Shown here piece after piece: positions 5,950 to 5,977 of a stretch of DNA of 5,977 nt. The first letter of the stretch is position 1. Each line of letters starts with the position of its first letter. Source of the DNA: Dehalococcoidia bacterium (GTDB lineage: Bacteria; Chloroflexota; Dehalococcoidia; Dehalococcoidales; JAUWYK01); the NCBI GenBank assembly GCA_030615865.1, contig JAUWYK010000090.1:1-5977 (forward strand). The letters run 5' to 3'. A program made the translations under genes and the position numbers. Below the pieces are notes generated by a model that did no database searches, had not been told where the DNA came from, and saw only the letters and a program-made list of their open reading frames with translations.

Positions 5950-5977
5950 GAACAGGGTTGACAAGACGGTTTGGCTG

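Noticed and set aside
5958..5963. Plus-strand TTGACA, a perfect -35 hexamer near the end of the window.
   Set aside because: The window ends before a -10 box could be seen, so a promoter for a downstream plus-strand gene cannot be supported.

Overview
This window is ordinary bacterial chromosome: six protein-coding genes and one tRNA gene, tightly packed, with no gap above 300 bases between genes. I see no mobile element, CRISPR array, phage gene or recognisable defence system. The source is probably an uncultured anaerobic bacterium. The alpha-type glutamine synthetase and the acetyl-CoA synthetase resemble versions I associate with Chloroflexota (Dehalococcoidia-like) or deltaproteobacterial lineages, but that is recalled family resemblance and is weak evidence. 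Standard sigma70-like promoters and strong Shine-Dalgarno sequences show a normal bacterial expression system.

Layout. 1-225 (+): the C-terminal end of a NYN/LabA-type PIN-like protein whose start lies outside the window. 334-795 (-): a PEBP (YbhB/YbcL) family protein, convergent with the first gene. 796-1058: a divergent control region with a 19-base inverted repeat and a good glnA promoter. 1059-2387 (+): type I-alpha glutamine synthetase. 2598-3053 (+): a stand-alone cyclic-nucleotide-binding-like domain with its own promoter. 3169-5136 (+): full-length AMP-forming acetyl-CoA synthetase. 5254-5646 (-): a small predicted winged-helix protein with a perfect extended -10 promoter. 5834-5909 (-): tRNA-Gly(UCC) with encoded CCA, a near-consensus promoter and an intrinsic terminator.

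How the parts relate. glnA (ammonium assimilation) and acs (acetate activation) are central metabolic genes. The small CNB-domain protein between them lacks an output domain and the usual phosphate-binding arginine, so its ligand and partner are open. It lies 115 bases upstream of acs on the same strand, so a regulatory link to acs is possible but unproven.

The points most worth a second look are a valine at the glutamate-site asparagine position of an otherwise intact glutamine synthetase, the altered phosphate-binding cassette of the CNB protein, the shift in base composition between glnA and acs, and palindromic sites upstream of glnA and acs. Four proposed start codons lie downstream of the longest possible start; each is supported by a Shine-Dalgarno sequence and most by promoter position.
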